Positions 1 through 5,587 of a stretch of 12,188 nt of DNA are shown here, piece by piece (position 1 is the stretch's first letter; every line of letters begins with the position of its first letter). The notes under the pieces were generated by a model. That model searched no databases. It had not been told where the DNA came from and saw only the letters and a program-made list of their open reading frames with translations. This DNA is from Blautia sp. (GTDB taxonomy: Bacteria; Bacillota; Clostridia; Lachnospirales; Lachnospiraceae): assembly GCA_030841965.1 (NCBI GenBank), contig JAUUSJ010000129.1, forward strand, positions 1 to 12,188, read 5' to 3'. The position numbers and the translations under genes are program-made.

Positions 1-82
1 CTCTCTCGGCGTCTCCTCCCAAATCCTTAAAATTCCTCTCCCTCTCTCGGCGTCTCCTCCCAAATCCCTAAAATCCCTCTCC
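1..82. repeat. 41-bp tandem repeat, two copies
   Basis: Two adjacent copies (1-41 and 42-82) differ at only two positions. Each begins CTCTCTCGGCGTCTCC and ends in CTCTCC. The array may continue left of the window. The unit is pyrimidine-rich on this strand. Its length is not a multiple of three and stops occur in the readable frames, so it is unlikely to be coding. The C-rich sequence up to about 110 resembles decayed repeat material. Function unknown. Confidence 0.85.
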
Positions 83-144
83 TCCCCCCAATCCCACTAC
101 ACAACCCAACAAAAATTTTTACTCTATCTTTTTTAAATTCCCTA

Positions 145-173
145 TTGAAAAAAAATATTAAATAGTGTATAAT
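145..173 (+). promoter_or_regulatory. Sigma-A type promoter of the rubrerythrin gene
   Basis: TTGAAA (145-150) and a perfect TATAAT (168-173) are separated by exactly 17 bp. The start of transcription would fall near 180, giving a leader of about 50 nt before the ATG at 233. The flanking DNA is very AT-rich. Prediction from sequence only. Confidence 0.75.
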
Positions 174-181
174 ACCAATAA

Positions 182-196
182 CAGTAATCATTACTA
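182..196 (+). promoter_or_regulatory. PerR/Fur-like operator overlapping the rbr transcription start
   Basis: The 15 bases form a 7-1-7 imperfect inverted repeat with a perfect AGTAAT-C-ATTACT core. The centre TAATCATTA matches the core of the PerR and Fur consensus boxes (TAATNATTA); the outer bases match less well. It lies 8 bp downstream of the -10 element, where a bound repressor would block transcription. PerR repression of rubrerythrin genes is known in Clostridium. Assignment to PerR rather than Fur or another dimeric regulator is inference. Confidence 0.5.
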
Positions 197-232
197 TTAT
201 ATAAATTTATTTTGAAAGGAGAATATATTATT

Positions 233-772
233 ATGGCAAACAAATACGCAGGAACACAAACAGAGAAAAACTTAATGGCAGCTTTCTCAGGAGAATCTGA
301 GGCACGTAACAAATACACTTATTTCGCATCTGTAGCCAAAAAAGAAGGCTATGAGCAAATCTCAGGTCTCTTCCTAAAAACAGCTGACAATGAAAAAGAA
401 CACGCTAAAATGTGGTTCAAAGAACTTCAGGGAATCGGTGACACCGCACAAAACCTCGCATCTGCAGCAGCAGGAGAAAACTACGAGTGGACAGATATGT
501 ACGATGGATTCGCTAAGACAGCAGAGGAAGAAGGTTTCCCAGAATTAGCTGAAAAATTCCGCCTTGTAGCAGCTGTAGAGAAGCATCATGAGGAGAGATA
601 CCGCGCATTACTCAAAAATGTTGAGACTGCCGCTGTATTTGAAAAGAGCGAAGTAAAAGTTTGGGAGTGCAGAAACTGCGGTCATATCGTTGTCGGAACA
701 AAAGCTCCAGAAGTATGTCCAACTTGTGCACATCCAAAGAGCTACTTTGAAGTTCACGCAGAAAACTACTAA
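233..772 (+). CDS. rbr: Rubrerythrin
   Basis: Cytoplasmic peroxide-scavenging diiron protein of 179 aa that reduces H2O2 to water using electrons delivered to its rubredoxin domain. An N-terminal four-helix ferritin-like domain (about residues 5-135) carries the expected diiron ligands: E21 in GESEAR, E54 and H57 in NEKEH, E82 and E85 in GENYE, and E116 and H119 in EKHH. A C-terminal rubredoxin-like domain (about 143-179) has CRNCG at 146-150 and CPTC at 162-165, the classical CxxC-x12-CxxC spacing. The ATG at 233 is chosen over an in-frame TTG at 212 because AAAGGAG (215-221) would lie inside the longer version and is correctly placed for the ATG. Length and domain order are typical of the family. 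It is probably monocistronic, ending in the hairpin at 821-841, with an oxidative-stress-type operator at its promoter. Confidence 0.97.
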   Translation: MANKYAGTQTEKNLMAAFSGESEARNKYTYFASVAKKEGYEQISGLFLKTADNEKEHAKMWFKELQGIGDTAQNLASAAAGENYEWTDMYDGFAKTAEEEGFPELAEKFRLVAAVEKHHEERYRALLKNVETAAVFEKSEVKVWECRNCGHIVVGTKAPEVCPTCAHPKSYFEVHAENY

Positions 773-820
773 AACTTAAGAATTCTTTGCTATATAAGTA
801 AAAATGACCAACAAATCCAA

Positions 821-841
821 GGGAACAGCTACACTGTTCCC
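821..841. terminator. Intrinsic terminator between convergent rbr and the Rrf2 gene
   Basis: A perfect 8-bp stem, GGGAACAG / CTGTTCCC, with a 5-nt loop (829-833) is followed on the + strand by TCTTTT. It should end the rubrerythrin transcript. The left-pointing Rrf2 gene reads into it: its last codons and TAG stop (829-831) lie in the right arm and the loop, so the same hairpin may serve both directions. The U-tract on the minus side is poor. Confidence 0.75.
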
Positions 842-1278
842 TCTTTTAATAAATCTCCCTCTTCTTCCCTCTCTCTTCCTCGAATCAATCTATGAATCGT
901 ATAAGCTTTTAACTCTTCATCTATCTTTTTTTGAATCTCTACAAGTCCAATATGAATATAACAAATCTCATCACAGACTTCTCTTCTATTACACTCATAC
1001 CCTGAAACCAAACATTCACTTACCATTTTCTCTACTTTCATCCCCTCCATCAACTCGTATAAGTTCACATCCTCCAAATCTACAGCCAAACAGCAGCCCC
1101 CTTTCGCTCCATGAAAAATAGAAACCCATCCCATTTTTTCCAGTTTCTTAACAATCCGATATACAAATTGCTTTGGTGCCACTTCTTTTTGGCAGATTTC
1201 TTGAATAGACTTCTTCTCTCCATCCTCCAATGCTCGAAGAACTCGGAGGGCATAATCCAATTCTCTTGTTACGAGCAT
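829..1278 (-). CDS. Rrf2-family transcriptional regulator, probably Fe-S or redox sensing
   Basis: Dimeric winged-helix DNA-binding protein of 149 aa. The N-terminus MLVTRELDYALRVLRAL, the recognition region around KQFVYRIVKKLEKMGWV (37-52) and the wing HGAKGG (56-61) are characteristic of Rrf2/IscR/NsrR proteins. The sensory region contains C89, C96, C102 and C106 (C-x6-C-x5-C-x3-C), close to the three-cysteine [Fe-S] pattern of IscR and NsrR but with different spacing and a fourth Cys. C62 and C63 in the wing are additional. The C-terminal tail is rich in Arg and Glu. The start is supported by AGGAGT at 1288-1293. Position next to rubrerythrin and the flavodiiron operon suggests control of iron-sulphur, oxygen or NO stress genes; the targets are inference. 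The promoter carries a long palindrome that may be its own operator. Confidence 0.92.
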   Translation of the reverse strand: MLVTRELDYALRVLRALEDGEKKSIQEICQKEVAPKQFVYRIVKKLEKMGWVSIFHGAKGGCCLAVDLEDVNLYELMEGMKVEKMVSECLVSGYECNRREVCDEICYIHIGLVEIQKKIDEELKAYTIHRLIRGREREEEGDLLKEGTV

Positions 1279-1316
1279 ACTCTTCTCACTCCTATTTTTA
1301 TATCTTATTCATCATG

Positions 1317-1350
1317 GATTTTATTATACAGAAATCCCCAATAAAATCAA
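1317..1350 (-). promoter_or_regulatory. Promoter of the Rrf2 gene embedded in a 9-9 inverted repeat
   Basis: On the minus strand, TTGATT (1345-1350) and TATAAT (1323-1328) are separated by 16 bp. A perfect inverted repeat, GATTTTATT (1317-1325) and AATAAAATC (1340-1348), covers both elements; the arm centres are 23 bp apart, about two helical turns. A regulator bound here would block RNA polymerase, which suggests autoregulation by the Rrf2 protein (inference). Confidence 0.55.
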
Positions 1351-1365
1351 CTTATCTTTTCTAAA

Positions 1366-1445
1366 TTTTGAGAATTGCCAGAGCACATTGTGCGGAGCAA
1401 TTCGGTATCATAGGGTGCAAAAGACCTTTTGACCCCAACATCATG
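1366..1445 (+). repeat. Dispersed palindromic repeat, copy A
   Basis: Two modules lie side by side. Module 1 (1366-1413) matches 5522-5569 in inverse orientation at 45 of 48 positions. It folds into a nested hairpin: GAATTGC (1372-1378) with GCAATTC (1397-1403), and an inner GCACA (1383-1387) with TGTGC (1389-1393). Module 2 (1413-1445) forms the hairpin GGGT-g-CAAAAG / CTTTTG-ACCC. Its AGACCTTTTGACCC (1422-1435) and ATCATG (1440-1445) recur inverted at 12135-12158. No coding potential is apparent. Confidence 0.75.
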
Positions 1446-1483
1446 GTATATTTGTACATATATTACGAAAGGGTGGGGTAACT

Positions 1484-1885
1484 ATGAAACGAGTTGGAAT
1501 TTATCATTATCAATATTATCGAGGTGCCTGCAAACTATGCTATAGACACTTCATTCAAGAGATGATTGAATCCTATGAAAAATGTCACGAGGTAGCCAAA
1601 AAAATCTACGGTGATGACTGTGAATTTTTTCATTATACCGACTTTGGACAGTATCAAAGTGAAAACGTAAACCGTCCAAGTTTTGGCAGATTCAAACAAG
1701 CGATTGAGAATAACGAGCTAGATGTCATCATGTGCTATGGTCTTAATAATATTACAATCAACGAAGATATATTACTTGACTTTTACAAGGATGTAAGAGC
1801 CCGCGGACTTGATTTTCTCACAGCCAGTCATGGATTGGATGCTATGAAATATATGGATATTTATATCTCCCGACAGAAAAAATAA
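1484..1885 (+). CDS. Small orphan protein resembling a degenerate serine-recombinase N-terminal domain
   Basis: The 133-aa protein has no confident family name. Segments resemble the resolvase fold: RVGIY at 3-7 (strand 1), YTDFG at 51-55, NRPSFGRFKQAIENNELDVIM at about 63-83 and GLDFLTASHGLDAM at 108-121. These correspond to the 'D.G.S...RP.f..l...i..g.iD.i' region of serine recombinases. Catalytic features are absent: the expected YxRvS is YHYQYYR, with no nucleophilic serine, and the usual 'L.RL.R' is YGLNNIT. The DNA-binding C-terminal domain is missing entirely. Five cysteines are present, including C16-x2-C19. The start is supported by the purine-rich AAAGGGTGGGG just upstream (1468-1478). 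No mobile-element genes adjoin it. It may be a domesticated regulatory or protein-interaction domain, or a recombinase remnant; the intact frame favours selection. Function unknown. Confidence 0.8.
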   Translation: MKRVGIYHYQYYRGACKLCYRHFIQEMIESYEKCHEVAKKIYGDDCEFFHYTDFGQYQSENVNRPSFGRFKQAIENNELDVIMCYGLNNITINEDILLDFYKDVRARGLDFLTASHGLDAMKYMDIYISRQKK

Positions 1886-1921
1886 TCTTTCTATATTTTA
1901 TATTGCATACCAAAAACAAAC

Positions 1922-1962
1922 ACCCAAAGTCATAAGAATTTTTCTTCTCCATGACTTTGGGT
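1922..1962. terminator. Hairpin terminator between convergent genes
   Basis: A perfect 12-bp stem, ACCCAAAGTCAT (1922-1933) with ATGACTTTGGGT (1951-1962), has a 17-nt loop that can itself pair AAGAA with TTCTT. On the minus strand it is followed by GTTTGTTTTT, fitting termination of the left-pointing flavodiiron operon. On the + strand there is no clear U-tract, so termination of the gene at 1484-1885 would be weaker. The stretch 1963-2055 shows nothing further. Confidence 0.65.
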
Positions 1963-2055
1963 ACATGTAATAAATCGCCAATGCTCATCCCAAAGGCCAA
2001 ACAAATATTTCTTCCCAAGTGGTGGCAAATGAAATGGATGGCAATATTATTTTAT

Positions 2056-3264
2056 TTATGCCTCTTTTTTCATAGACTCTATCATGGCATCAACCAAATC
2101 ATCCATCTGTGCCAAATTCTCTTCCTTCATAGAAGATGCCAGGGAAACTCTCGGCTCTAATATCTCCATATTCTTCATTCCATCTAGGCATTGCTCTATC
2201 AAGGTACCAGACTTACAAGCCCAGGAGCCATTCTCGATGATTCCAAATGTTCTCTTTTGCAAGTTTAACGCCTTCATATCCATCAGATAATTATGCATCA
2301 ATGGATAAATGCCGAGATTATAAGTAACCGACGCCAACACGATATGACTTAAGCGAAATGTCTCGGAAATCAACTGGGATACGTGAGTATTCGATACATC
2401 ATATACAACGACATTTTGAACTCCCTTCTCCACGAACTTCGCCGCCATAGCCTGTGCTGCGGACTCTGTATTGCCGTACATCGACGCATACGCAATCATA
2501 ACTCCCTCTTCCTCCGGTGTATAGCTGCTCCACTTGTCATATTTATCCAAGAGGTATCCAAAATCATTTCTCCATACTGGTCCGTGAAGTGGGCAAATAA
2601 TCTTAATATCGATTGTTCCCGCCTTCTTTAACAACGCCTGCACATGAGGTCCGTATTTTCCTACGATATTCGTATAATATCTGCGGGCGTCATCAATCCA
2701 GTCACGGTCAAAATTCACTTCATCGTTAAATAATTTTCCATCTAATGCCCCAAAAGAACCAAAGGCATCCGCCGAGAATAATACACCGTTTGTCGTATCA
2801 AAGGTAACCATAGCTTCTGGCCAGTGAACCATAGGAGCAGCCACAAAGGTGACAATATGAGTTCCAAATGATTTTGTATCTCCCTCAACGACAATCTCAA
2901 GATTATCGTCCACAGAAAATCCAAACTGTCTCATAAACATAGCCGCCTTCTCCGTCGTGATGATTTTCACATCTGGATAGCGATGGATAACCTGCTCCAA
3001 GGATGCCCCGTGGTCTGGCTCCATATGATTGATTACCATATAGTCAAGAGGGCGTCCGTCTAAAACATGCTCGATATTCTCCATAAACTGACGAGCAATG
3101 GACCAGTCTACTGTATCAAAAAGTACCGTCTTCTCATCCAATAAGAGGTAAGAGTTATAGGAAACTCCGCGTGGAATTGGATGGATATTTTCAAAAAGTG
3201 CTAATCTATGGTCATTTCCGCCAATCCAATATAAATCTTTTGTTACTTCTCTAACACAATACAT
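2056..3264 (-). CDS. fprA: Flavodiiron protein (A-type flavoprotein), O2 or NO reductase
   Basis: Cytoplasmic enzyme of 402 aa that reduces O2 to water and/or NO to N2O, usually taking electrons from rubredoxin. The N-terminal metallo-beta-lactamase-like domain (about 1-250) has the diiron ligands H80, E82, D84 and H85 in HMEPDH, then H147, D166 and H227. The C-terminal flavodoxin domain (about 254-400) has the FMN phosphate loop SMYGNTES (261-268). No rubredoxin or reductase module is attached, so it is the plain class A form and needs an external donor. The start is supported by AAAGGAGG at 3273-3280. It lies 18 bp behind the acyl-CoA dehydrogenase/EtfA/rubredoxin fusion, so the two are almost certainly cotranscribed and the fused rubredoxin is the likely donor. 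O2 versus NO preference cannot be told from sequence. Confidence 0.96.
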   Translation of the reverse strand: MYCVREVTKDLYWIGGNDHRLALFENIHPIPRGVSYNSYLLLDEKTVLFDTVDWSIARQFMENIEHVLDGRPLDYMVINHMEPDHGASLEQVIHRYPDVKIITTEKAAMFMRQFGFSVDDNLEIVVEGDTKSFGTHIVTFVAAPMVHWPEAMVTFDTTNGVLFSADAFGSFGALDGKLFNDEVNFDRDWIDDARRYYTNIVGKYGPHVQALLKKAGTIDIKIICPLHGPVWRNDFGYLLDKYDKWSSYTPEEEGVMIAYASMYGNTESAAQAMAAKFVEKGVQNVVVYDVSNTHVSQLISETFRLSHIVLASVTYNLGIYPLMHNYLMDMKALNLQKRTFGIIENGSWACKSGTLIEQCLDGMKNMEILEPRVSLASSMKEENLAQMDDLVDAMIESMKKEA

Positions 3265-3282
3265 AAATATATCCTCCTTTTA

Positions 3283-5199
3283 CTAAGCTTCTATAAAATT
3301 ACTCTTTTCCTCTCCACAGTCCGGACAAATCCATTCTTCTGGCAATTTTTCAAATAAAGTACCTGGATAAACTTCATTCTCTATATCTCCCACTGCTGGG
3401 TCATACTCATATCCACATCCACTGCATACATATCTCGGATAGGAAGGAGCCTTCTCCTTTGGAACGCTTCTCTTCATCTTCTTCATCGGTGGAGCCGGTT
3501 TCTTCTCCTCTCCGTTATCTAAGGCTGCTGTGAGCAATGGTAAAATCTCATTCACATCTCCCACAATTCCGTAATCCGCATTCTTAAAAATAGGAGCATT
3601 TGGATTGATATTAATTGCGACAATCGTCGTCGCATCCTTAATTCCCTTGAGATGCTGTCCTGCCCCTGAGATACCACAGGCTATGTATAAGTTACCGTTA
3701 AACTTCTGTCCTGACATACCGACATAGCGGTTCATCGGAACATATTTTAATGTCTCTGCGACTGGTCTTGAAGAGCCAACTGCCGCTCCCGCCTGTTTTG
3801 CAAGGTCATAGATAAGCTGCATATTCTCTTTTGAGCCGATTCCCTTTCCTGCACTGACTACTCTATCTGCCTGAGCAATCGGAGTATCCACATCAATTCC
3901 GACTGTGAAATCATATCCGTCCTTCTTAAGAGATTCTACCACTTTATCCACTCTCTCTTGTGCACTGCCGTCCTTTAGAATCATTTTCTTTCTCGCACCG
4001 GTAATAGCGCCAGCCTTCTTTGGTGCTCCAGGAGCCGAGGAAGCCTTTGGCATCTTGCCGATAATATGGGATGCGATAACAACTCTCTGAATTTCATTCG
4101 TTCCCTCATAGATAGTACAAATCTTTGCATCACGGTATGCGCGCTCTACATCCATTCCCTTTAGGAATCCACATCCGCCGTGAATCTGCAATGCATCATT
4201 TACAATCTCGAGACAGACATCAGATGCATACTGTTTTGCCATCGCCGCCTCCATCGCATAAGGCTCATGAGCCTCCTTTAACTCTGCCGCACTATAAACT
4301 AAAAATCTCGCCGCCCTTAATTTCGTCGCCATATCTGCAAGCTTAAAAGATATAATCTGCTGCTGACAGATAGGTTTTCCAAACTGCTCTCTCTCCTTAG
4401 AGTAGGTAAGAGCCGCCTCGTAAGCTCCCTGTGCGATACCGAGTGCCTGAGAAGCAATACCGATACGACCGCCATCCAATGTACTCATCGCAATCTTAAA
4501 TCCCTGTCCCTCTTTTCCTAATAGGTTCTCCTTTGGAACCTTCACATTATTGAATAAAAGCTGTGCTGTGGAGGAAGAGCGAATTCCCATCTTGTCATAA
4601 TGGTCACCAAAGGTAAATCCCTCCCAGCCTTTTTCCACGATAAATGCACTGATTCCTCTCGTTCCGATACCTGGAGTTGTCACTGCAAATACGACATAAG
4701 TATCCGCCTTATCTGCATTCGTGATGAAGATTTTCTCTCCATTTAAAATATAAAATTCTCCGCTTTCATCCAATTCCGCCGTCGTCTCCGTTCCTCCCGC
4801 ATCACTTCCCGCGTTTGGTTCTGTCAATCCGAAGGCTCCAATCTTCTCACCCTTTGCCAATGGAACTAAATACTTTTGTTTCTGCTCTTCTGTTCCATAT
4901 GCCATAATCGGATAGCTTCCAAGAGATACATGTGCGGATAAGATAACTCCCGCTCCGCCGTCCACTCTTGATAACTCCTCCACCGCAATCGCATAGCTAA
5001 GCACATCCATCCCCGCTCCGCCGTATTCTTTTGGATATGGGATTCCCATAAGTCCCATCTCGCCCAGCTTCTTCACTGCATCATCAGGAAATCCATTTTC
5101 CTGGTCGAGCATAATTGCAATCGGCTTAATCTCAGTCTCTGCAAACTCTCTAATTGTCGCTCTCAACGCTTCATGTTCCTGTGTTGTTTTGTAAAGCAT
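3283..5199 (-). CDS. Three-domain fusion: acyl-CoA dehydrogenase, EtfA FAD domain, rubredoxin
   Basis: 638-aa predicted redox chain in one polypeptide. Residues 1-380 are a complete butyryl-CoA-type acyl-CoA dehydrogenase, with GLTEPNAGSD (124-133), a REQFGKPI segment (270-277) and the catalytic-base motif YEGTNEIQR (364-372; E365). Residues about 400-560 match the C-terminal FAD-binding domain of ETF alpha: SSRPVAE (476-482), YVGMSGQ (492-498), YIACGISGAGQH (505-516) and NADYGIVGD (540-548). The EtfA N-terminal domain is absent and no EtfB gene is present. A Lys/Pro-rich linker (about 563-588) leads to a full rubredoxin, CSGCG (592-596) and CPDC (625-628). AGGAGGT at 5207-5213 fixes the start. 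The flavodiiron gene follows after 18 bp, suggesting acyl-CoA to FAD to FAD to Fe(Cys)4 to diiron centre electron flow. The substrate chain length is not determinable from the sequence. Confidence 0.94.
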   Translation of the reverse strand: MLYKTTQEHEALRATIREFAETEIKPIAIMLDQENGFPDDAVKKLGEMGLMGIPYPKEYGGAGMDVLSYAIAVEELSRVDGGAGVILSAHVSLGSYPIMAYGTEEQKQKYLVPLAKGEKIGAFGLTEPNAGSDAGGTETTAELDESGEFYILNGEKIFITNADKADTYVVFAVTTPGIGTRGISAFIVEKGWEGFTFGDHYDKMGIRSSSTAQLLFNNVKVPKENLLGKEGQGFKIAMSTLDGGRIGIASQALGIAQGAYEAALTYSKEREQFGKPICQQQIISFKLADMATKLRAARFLVYSAAELKEAHEPYAMEAAMAKQYASDVCLEIVNDALQIHGGCGFLKGMDVERAYRDAKICTIYEGTNEIQRVVIASHIIGKMPKASSAPGAPKKAGAITGARKKMILKDGSAQERVDKVVESLKKDGYDFTVGIDVDTPIAQADRVVSAGKGIGSKENMQLIYDLAKQAGAAVGSSRPVAETLKYVPMNRYVGMSGQKFNGNLYIACGISGAGQHLKGIKDATTIVAININPNAPIFKNADYGIVGDVNEILPLLTAALDNGEEKKPAPPMKKMKRSVPKEKAPSYPRYVCSGCGYEYDPAVGDIENEVYPGTLFEKLPEEWICPDCGEEKSNFIEA

Positions 5200-5278
5200 G
5201 TACGTTACCTCCTATTTTATAAATATAAAAACATTACCTTCTTTCTCTTAAAAGTTTTTCACTCGTAAGTCGTCTCTA

Positions 5279-5298
5279 ACAAAGTTGACTAACTTTGT
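5279..5298. promoter_or_regulatory. Palindromic operator candidate in the leader of the dehydrogenase operon
   Basis: ACAAAGTT-gact-AACTTTGT is a perfect 8-4-8 inverted repeat. It sits roughly +7 to +26 relative to the start predicted from the adjacent promoter, a position typical for repressor binding; it could also form a small hairpin in the leader RNA. It resembles the general layout of TetR- or Rex-like sites but does not match the Rex consensus TTGTTAANNNNTTAACAA. The regulator is unknown. Confidence 0.5.
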
Positions 5299-5311
5299 AA
5301 AGATTATATTC

Positions 5312-5340
5312 AGTATATCGTTTTATGCATGTTTTGTAAA
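5312..5340 (-). promoter_or_regulatory. Promoter of the dehydrogenase fusion / flavodiiron operon
   Basis: On the minus strand, TTTACA (5335-5340) and TATACT (5312-5317) are separated by exactly 17 bp. The transcript would start near 5305, giving a leader of about 105 nt. The rest of 5200-5440 is AT-rich with no gene seen. Confidence 0.6.
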
Positions 5341-5442
5341 TAAGTTTTGATAATATTTTTCATTTTCAGCGTTTTATACAAATTTTAACGAGGTTTTTCT
5401 AAAGAAATCGCAGAAATTGTTTTTATTTTTATACAATATGCC

Positions 5443-5510
5443 AAAAAGGGAAGTTCTTGTTTTTCCAGAGATTCGACCTATCTCTTTCTAATCCAAGAAC
5501 TTCCCTTTTT
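5443..5510. terminator. Two-tier terminator hairpin behind the MATE gene
   Basis: Perfect 17-bp arms at 5443-5459 and 5494-5510 (core GGGAAGTTCTTG / CAAGAACTTCCC) are flanked by A5 and T5, so the structure can terminate in either direction. The 34-nt apical region contains a second perfect 6-bp hairpin, AGAGAT (5467-5472) with ATCTCT (5480-5485). It should end the left-pointing MATE transcript and insulate the dehydrogenase operon promoter. Confidence 0.85.
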
Positions 5511-5521
5511 ATTCCTTATCT

Positions 5522-5569
5522 CTATGATACCGAATTGCTCCGCACAATATGCTCCCGCAATTCTCAAAA
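5522..5569 (-). repeat. Dispersed palindromic repeat, copy B (module 1)
   Basis: This is an inverted copy of 1366-1413 with 45 of 48 bases identical; the shared ends are TTTTGAGAATTGC and GGAGCAATTCGGTATCATAG. The outer GAATTGC/GCAATTC stem is unchanged. An inner C-to-T change turns a C-G pair into a possible G-U pair, so folding is retained. Module 2 of copy A is absent. It lies between the MATE stop codon and the terminator, so it would be transcribed in the MATE 3' UTR. Confidence 0.75.
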
Positions 5570-5587
5570 ATATTCATAATCCCTTAT

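Noticed and set aside
804..1344. Plus-strand reading frames opposite the Rrf2 gene
   Set aside because: They are low-complexity Ser/Leu/Pro/His-rich translations of the antisense strand of a clear Rrf2 gene.
1429..1464. Promoter for the resolvase-like gene using TTGACC at 1429-1434
   Set aside because: Available TATATT boxes are 12 or 24 bp away, outside the normal spacing; the true promoter was not identified.
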